Part shown: one piece after another, positions 6,678-9,384 of the stretch
Position numbering within the stretch: the stretch's first letter is position 1
How the letters are laid out: each line of letters starts with the position of its first letter
Assembly: GCA_937891245.1 (NCBI GenBank)
Contig: CALAGB010000118.1
Span: 1 to 9,384 of the forward strand
Length of the DNA: 9,384 nucleotides
From: an uncultured Thermomicrobiales bacterium
Lineage (GTDB): Bacteria; Chloroflexota; Chloroflexia; Thermomicrobiales; Thermomicrobiaceae
Direction of reading: 5' to 3'
The notes under the pieces: model-generated
Databases searched by the model: none
Told to the model about the DNA's origin: nothing
Seen by the model: the letters and a program-made list of their open reading frames with translations, nothing else
Program-made: the position numbers and the translations under genes

Positions 6678-7082
6678 TTAGCGGAGCAGGAGTCCAGTCA
6701 TTGAGAGTTCGGCGATGAAGCGACGATCGGATGACTGCTGTCGCTGCATGTCATAAGCGAATTCGATGTGAGGAATCCAGCGATTGAGCAGGGCGATCCC
6801 GTGGACCGGACTAGACTGCAGTACGAGAAGACCCGCGTTCGGGAACTCCGCAAGCGTGCGTGCGTCATCACGATGGATGAGCGGGCGGAAGTGCTTCTTG
6901 TTGAACGTGACAACGACCGCGTCAAGTTGATCCGCGAGCGCAACCACCAGTCGATCCGAAGCGCCGGGCATGAGATAGTCGTTTGCTCGCAGCACGACAT
7001 GCCCGTGCGAGAGAAGACATGTGCTGATGGAGTTTGAAACGTTGCTATCGAGCAGGAATCGGATATGCGGTTGCTGGACCAC
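6678..7082 (-). CDS. DUF5615 PIN-like protein, probable toxin of a toxin-antitoxin pair
   Basis: A 134-residue protein with the DUF5615 (PIN-like, related to Mut7-C) pattern: a first strand ending in an acidic residue, IRFLLDSN (Asp12); a short helix then GHVVLRAND; GASDRLVVALA (Asp43); and VVVTFNKKHF (Thr59, Asn61). These match the usual RFLLDE, GAxDxxIL and LLTxDxDF signatures, except that the acidic residues of the last motif are Asn and His, so nuclease activity may be altered. PIN-fold toxins are metal-dependent RNases; DUF5615 proteins are predicted toxins by neighbourhood. The start is GTG 7082, five bases after the antitoxin stop with no good ribosome site, so translation probably depends on coupling. 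The 3' end is followed by 124 noncoding bases before the phosphatase gene. Confidence 0.8.
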   Translation of the reverse strand: MVQQPHIRFLLDSNVSNSISTCLLSHGHVVLRANDYLMPGASDRLVVALADQLDAVVVTFNKKHFRPLIHRDDARTLAEFPNAGLLVLQSSPVHGIALLNRWIPHIEFAYDMQRQQSSDRRFIAELSMTGLLLR

Positions 7083-7087
7083 GCGGG

Positions 7088-7720
7088 CTAACCGGCAAGT
7101 CGCTCAGACTCGAACGCTATCGCCGCTTCCACGTCAGCTCGTGTGAGTTCCGCATATTCGCGAAGGATATCGTCGGTCGAATAACCCGCGACATGGTAGT
7201 CCCAGATGATCTCTGCCGGAATACGCGTCCCTGCAACTACGTATTGATTATGGGCAATATAACGATGGCGAACAATGTTGCCGACATCCTCGGGATCCCG
7301 TTGCCTGAGCTTCGCGAGGCGCGATTCCATTTCGGCGGCAATCGTCTCGATCCGGTAGGGCATGACCGTCTGACCGAGCGGTTTAGCGCTGATCCAAATG
7401 CCATGGTCGGGATCTCGAAAGAAGACCTGCCCGTCGTCAACCGCAAACTCCAACGAGGCCCATGGAGTTTCGTAGTTCTGCCTCAGCCAGCGACCAAGCG
7501 TTCTCAGCTGTTGGAGCGACACGTCACGACGGAGAAGCGCCAGCGTGCGCAGCGCAACGACATCGCGGAATGAATAGATGCGCCCGAATGGCTGGCGTGG
7601 CCGCCCGGTTGCCAGGCTCGGCGAGTAGACGTCCGATCGAACCCAGTATTCGACCTGCCGTTTTGTGAGATGCGCAAGGCGAGCAGCCTGCTCCGTGGAA
7701 AATGCTCCAATAATTTCCAC
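7088..7720 (-). CDS. MerR-type HTH plus DUF433 protein, probable antitoxin/autoregulator
   Basis: A 210-residue two-domain protein. The N-terminal part (residues 6-80) looks like a MerR-type winged helix: FSTEQAARLAHLTKRQVEYWVRSD, then RIYSFRDVVALRTLALLRR and VSLQQLRTLGRWL. The C-terminal part (151-205) is a DUF433 domain: RHRYIAHNQYVVAGTRIPAEII, then AGYSTDDILREYAELTRADVEAAI. DUF433 proteins are typical partners of DUF5615 proteins, and the PIN-like gene follows after 5 bases. The usual pairs, as I remember them, have a short DUF433 protein of about 75-100 residues; the MerR-like half makes this a longer form that could bind its own promoter. GTG 7720 is chosen because GGAG lies 5 bases upstream; the in-frame ATG 7771 has no ribosome site, and the frame further up overlaps the divergent regulator gene. 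Confidence 0.82.
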   Translation of the reverse strand: MEIIGAFSTEQAARLAHLTKRQVEYWVRSDVYSPSLATGRPRQPFGRIYSFRDVVALRTLALLRRDVSLQQLRTLGRWLRQNYETPWASLEFAVDDGQVFFRDPDHGIWISAKPLGQTVMPYRIETIAAEMESRLAKLRQRDPEDVGNIVRHRYIAHNQYVVAGTRIPAEIIWDYHVAGYSTDDILREYAELTRADVEAAIAFESERLAG

Positions 7721-7843
7721 CGTGACTCCATTCTCGACGCACCTGCTTGAATCGCTGTTGATAGTGTACATAGCATTCGCCAGATACGCATAGGAGTTCA
7801 GTTTCTCGCGCTGCCGGCGCTTCGTGCTCTTTCTTGTTACACT

Positions 7844-7865
7844 TATTTCGGTGGATACCGAAATA
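7844..7865. promoter_or_regulatory. 22-bp inverted repeat, likely operator of the SdpR-like regulator
   Basis: TATTTCGGT-GGAT-ACCGAAATA: perfect 9-base arms around a 4-base centre, ending 17 bases before the ATG of the ArsR-family gene. Position and symmetry fit an autorepressor site. TTGTTA (7834-7839) just upstream could contribute to a -35, but no convincing -10 is found. The same 162-base region must also hold the promoter of the divergent DUF433 gene, for which I see no clear boxes. Confidence 0.65.
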
Positions 7866-7882
7866 GGGGCGAGGCACGGGTG

Positions 7883-8182
7883 ATGGATACGGTTTTTCGG
7901 TCGTTGAGTGATCCGACGAGGCGCGAGATTTTGCGCATCTTGCGCGAGGGTGATCTGAGCGCTGGTGCGATCGGCGAGCGTTTTCCGATCGCCCGCTCGA
8001 CGATGTCGGGTCATCTGAGCGTGCTGAAGGACGCGGGCCTGGTCGTCACCGAGCGGCAGGGAACCACCATCATCTACAGCCTGAACGTTGCGGTCTACGA
8101 GGAACTCTTATCGTCGATCATGTCGCTTCTCGGCTTCGGAAAGCCGGGTGCTCTCCGGAAGATTGAGGATGACAAGCTGTGA
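7883..8182 (+). CDS. sdpR: ArsR-family transcriptional regulator, SdpR-like autorepressor
   Basis: A 99-residue winged-helix repressor. It has the ArsR-family opening FRSLSDPTRREILRILREG, a recognition helix around residues 37-51 (IARSTMSGHLSVLKDAG) and a wing VVTERQGTTIIYSLN. It contains no cysteine, so the classical thiolate metal sites of ArsR/SmtB are absent. This, and the overlapping sdpI-like gene (GTGA overlap of 4 bases), place it with the SdpR autorepressors, which in Bacillus repress sdpRI until the SdpC toxin is captured by SdpI. A GTG codon directly precedes ATG 7883; either could be used, with GAGG about 9 bases upstream. The symbol is by similarity of family and gene order. Confidence 0.88.
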   Translation: MDTVFRSLSDPTRREILRILREGDLSAGAIGERFPIARSTMSGHLSVLKDAGLVVTERQGTTIIYSLNVAVYEELLSSIMSLLGFGKPGALRKIEDDKL

Positions 8183-8859
8183 ACGTGAACTGGCGCACTG
8201 AAGTGCCACAGTGGTTGATTATCGCCGCGATGTTCGTGGCGGCGGTGATTGTCTGGCCGACCGTTTCGGGGCCGATCCCGGTGCATTGGGACGCACATGG
8301 CAACGTGGATGGCTACGGCAGTAAGTTCGAGGGGCTGCTCCTTTTGCCGCTCATCGCGCTCGGCATCTACGTGCTGCTGCTCTTTTTGCCGCGTATCGAT
8401 CCCGGCCGCGCGAACTACGTCCAGTTTTCCGGCCCGTATCTGGTGGTGCGGTACGCCGTGTTGCTGCTGCTGGCCGGACTCTATGGCATCACGTTGCTGG
8501 CGATCAAGGGTTACGAGTTCAATATGACGCGGCTGGTGCTCGGCGCGATCGGTATCCTGTTCATCGTGCTTGGGAATGTGCTCGGTAAGGTGCGGCCGAA
8601 CTGGTTTGTCGGTGTGCGTACGCCCTGGACGCTCTCCAGCAAGCGTTCCTGGGTGCGGACGCACCGGCTGGCGGGCTGGCTCTTCACACTGGCCGGGCTG
8701 ATCTTCCTGGCGCTGATCGCCTTCAACGTCGGTGACCAGCTTCCCTGGATCATCCTCGGCATCAGTGCTCTCCTGACGTTCGTCCTCCTCGCCTACTCGT
8801 ACGTCGAGTGGCGCAACGACCCGGAGAAGTCGCCCCCCAGCGGCACGCTGCCGGGGTAG
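8179..8859 (+). CDS. sdpI: SdpI-family membrane protein (DUF1648 plus SdpI domain)
   Basis: A 226-residue membrane protein with about six hydrophobic segments. An N-terminal DUF1648 motif, IPVHWDAHGNVDGYGSK (residues 33-49), follows the first helix; the SdpI signature GNVLGKVRPNWFVGVRTPW, then LSSKRSWVRTHRLAGW, occupies residues 132-167. In Bacillus subtilis SdpI gives immunity to the peptide SdpC and also sequesters the repressor SdpR at the membrane; here only the regulator and the immunity-like gene are present and no toxin genes are seen. Start GTG 8179 overlaps the regulator stop, indicating translational coupling. The C-terminal tail after the last helix is short and polar (EWRNDPEKSPPSG). 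Confidence 0.9.
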   Translation: MNVNWRTEVPQWLIIAAMFVAAVIVWPTVSGPIPVHWDAHGNVDGYGSKFEGLLLLPLIALGIYVLLLFLPRIDPGRANYVQFSGPYLVVRYAVLLLLAGLYGITLLAIKGYEFNMTRLVLGAIGILFIVLGNVLGKVRPNWFVGVRTPWTLSSKRSWVRTHRLAGWLFTLAGLIFLALIAFNVGDQLPWIILGISALLTFVLLAYSYVEWRNDPEKSPPSGTLPG

Positions 8860-8877
8860 ACGAGAAGGTCTCGCGCG

Positions 8878-8891
8878 ACCCGCATGCGGGT
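8878..8891. repeat. Perfect 14-bp palindrome after sdpI
   Basis: ACCCGCATGCGGGT, fully self-complementary, starting 18 bases after the sdpI stop. As a hairpin it gives a 5-bp GC-rich stem with a CATG loop and no T-run. It could help terminate sdpI transcription or be chance. Confidence 0.4.
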
Positions 8892-8905
8892 GCCCGATCC
8901 CTATC

Positions 8906-9003
8906 GTCATCCTGAATCGCAGCGGAGGATCTCCTTCGCGTATCCCTGTTGCGTGCTCGCCGGGGTACAGGAAGGAGATCCTTCGGTATTGCCTCAGGAT
9001 GAC
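8906..9003. repeat. Long imperfect inverted repeat of the GTCATCCTGA...GGATCTCCTTC type
   Basis: The left arm (8906-8937) begins GTCATCCTGA and ends GGATCTCCTTC; the right arm (8971-9003) is its imperfect reverse complement, beginning GAAGGAGATCC and ending TCAGGATGAC. The 33-base middle carries a further small dyad (CCTGT 8945-8949 and ACAGG 8967-8971). It fills the gap between the convergent sdpI and E1 genes, so it could act as a two-way terminator, but the unit strongly resembles a dispersed intergenic repeat I remember from GC-rich genomes, including Chloroflexota. No transposase or open frame is inside it. Confidence 0.75.
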
Positions 9004-9043
9004 AGGGGAGCGCGTCTCCGCGTCTCTGCGCGAGGTACCCGTC

Positions 9044-9384
9044 TTAGCCCATCAGCTCCAGCGCGTGCAGGCCGGCGCCGACGATCGAGTCGACATCGAT
9101 GCCGGTTGCCTGGTAGAGATCGCGACGCATGCCCGACTGGCCGAAGTCATCGACACCGAGCGCAATGACCGGCACGCCGTTGATACCGCCGAGGAACGAC
9201 AGCGCGTGCGAGGCGCCGTCGAGCACGGTGATAATCGGTGCGCGCCGCTCTTCCGGCAGGATGAGCCAGTCGAAGGGGCGGCTGCCGTTCCCATCGACCT
9301 CGTGCACACCCTGGCGCCGCTGGTCGCGGAAGAGACGGTAGATCTCGCTCGGGCTGGTGATGTTGATGACGTTCGCGGCGATCT
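9044..9384 (-). CDS. C-terminal part of AceE-type pyruvate dehydrogenase E1 / transketolase-like enzyme (5' end missing)
   Basis: The last 112 residues of a protein whose N-terminal part lies beyond the right edge; the frame is open to the edge and an internal GTG at 9307 is not the start. It contains the transketolase C-terminal domain as found in single-chain E1 enzymes: NVINITSPSEIYRLFRDQR near the edge, then APIITVLDGASHALSFLGG, PVIALGVDDFGQSG, and DLYQATGIDVDSIVGAGLHAL. The pattern LGVxxFGQSGxxxDLYxxxGID is characteristic of AceE-type homodimeric pyruvate dehydrogenase E1, which decarboxylates pyruvate with thiamine diphosphate; a different 2-oxoacid or a transketolase-like role cannot be excluded from this fragment. 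Stop TAA at 9046-9044, convergent with sdpI. Confidence 0.85.
   Translation of the reverse strand, partial: IAANVINITSPSEIYRLFRDQRRQGVHEVDGNGSRPFDWLILPEERRAPIITVLDGASHALSFLGGINGVPVIALGVDDFGQSGMRRDLYQATGIDVDSIVGAGLHALELMG

Noticed and set aside
6663..6678. Hairpin ATTCC-CGTACA-GGAAT at the end of the DUF5615 gene as a terminator
   Set aside because: Only a 5-bp stem overlapping the stop codon, with no T-run after it.
8095..8910. Minus-strand open frame of 271 codons opposite sdpI
   Set aside because: Rich in Arg, Gln and His, no recognisable fold, and antisense to a gene with a clear SdpI signature.
1..9384. CRISPR array, tRNA or rRNA genes, insertion sequence or prophage
   Set aside because: No regularly spaced direct repeats, no cloverleaf-like or rRNA-like stretches, and no transposase, integrase or phage protein motifs were found on either strand.

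Overview
The window looks like chromosomal DNA from a GC-rich, probably thermophilic bacterium. Gene content (a Thermus-type oxidase cluster order, CtaG of the caa3 type, SdpR/SdpI, a DUF433/DUF5615 pair, an AceE-type E1) and an inverted GTCATCCTGA...GGATCTCCTTC repeat resemble what I remember of Chloroflexota such as Thermomicrobia/Sphaerobacter. This placement is an inference; there is no rRNA or tRNA to confirm it.

Positions 1-5167, all on the minus strand and so read from right to left: a two-gene ABC exporter (ATPase then a large permease), the haem-copper enzyme assembly factor ctaG, and after a 167-base gap a three-gene haem-copper oxidoreductase cluster. That cluster is a 56-residue one-helix protein, a CuA-bearing subunit II, and a catalytic subunit I cut by the left edge. 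The gap carries a perfect 18-bp palindrome placed about 42 bases upstream of a possible start site, with a TATACT -10 box. Subunit I keeps the haem and CuB histidines visible in the window, but the active-site tyrosine of O2-reducing members is a glutamine. This makes it a candidate nitric oxide reductase derived from the ba3 family rather than an ordinary terminal oxidase, and it is the most interesting observation here.

Positions 5168-6677: a divergent intergenic region, a plus-strand nitroreductase-family flavoprotein, and, convergent with it after only 6 bases, a minus-strand PAP2 (BcrC-like) membrane phosphatase. The phosphatase leader has a tandem CTTAACCT-like repeat resembling a Pho box.

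Positions 6678-7882: a two-gene minus-strand toxin-antitoxin-like module, a MerR-type-HTH/DUF433 protein followed by a DUF5615 PIN-like protein. A 162-base divergent region follows.

Positions 7883-9384: plus-strand ArsR-family regulator (SdpR-like) with a 22-bp inverted repeat just upstream, overlapping by 4 bases a SdpI-like membrane protein. Then comes a noncoding stretch with two inverted repeats, and a convergent minus-strand gene whose C-terminal part belongs to an AceE-type pyruvate dehydrogenase E1/transketolase-like enzyme, cut by the right edge.
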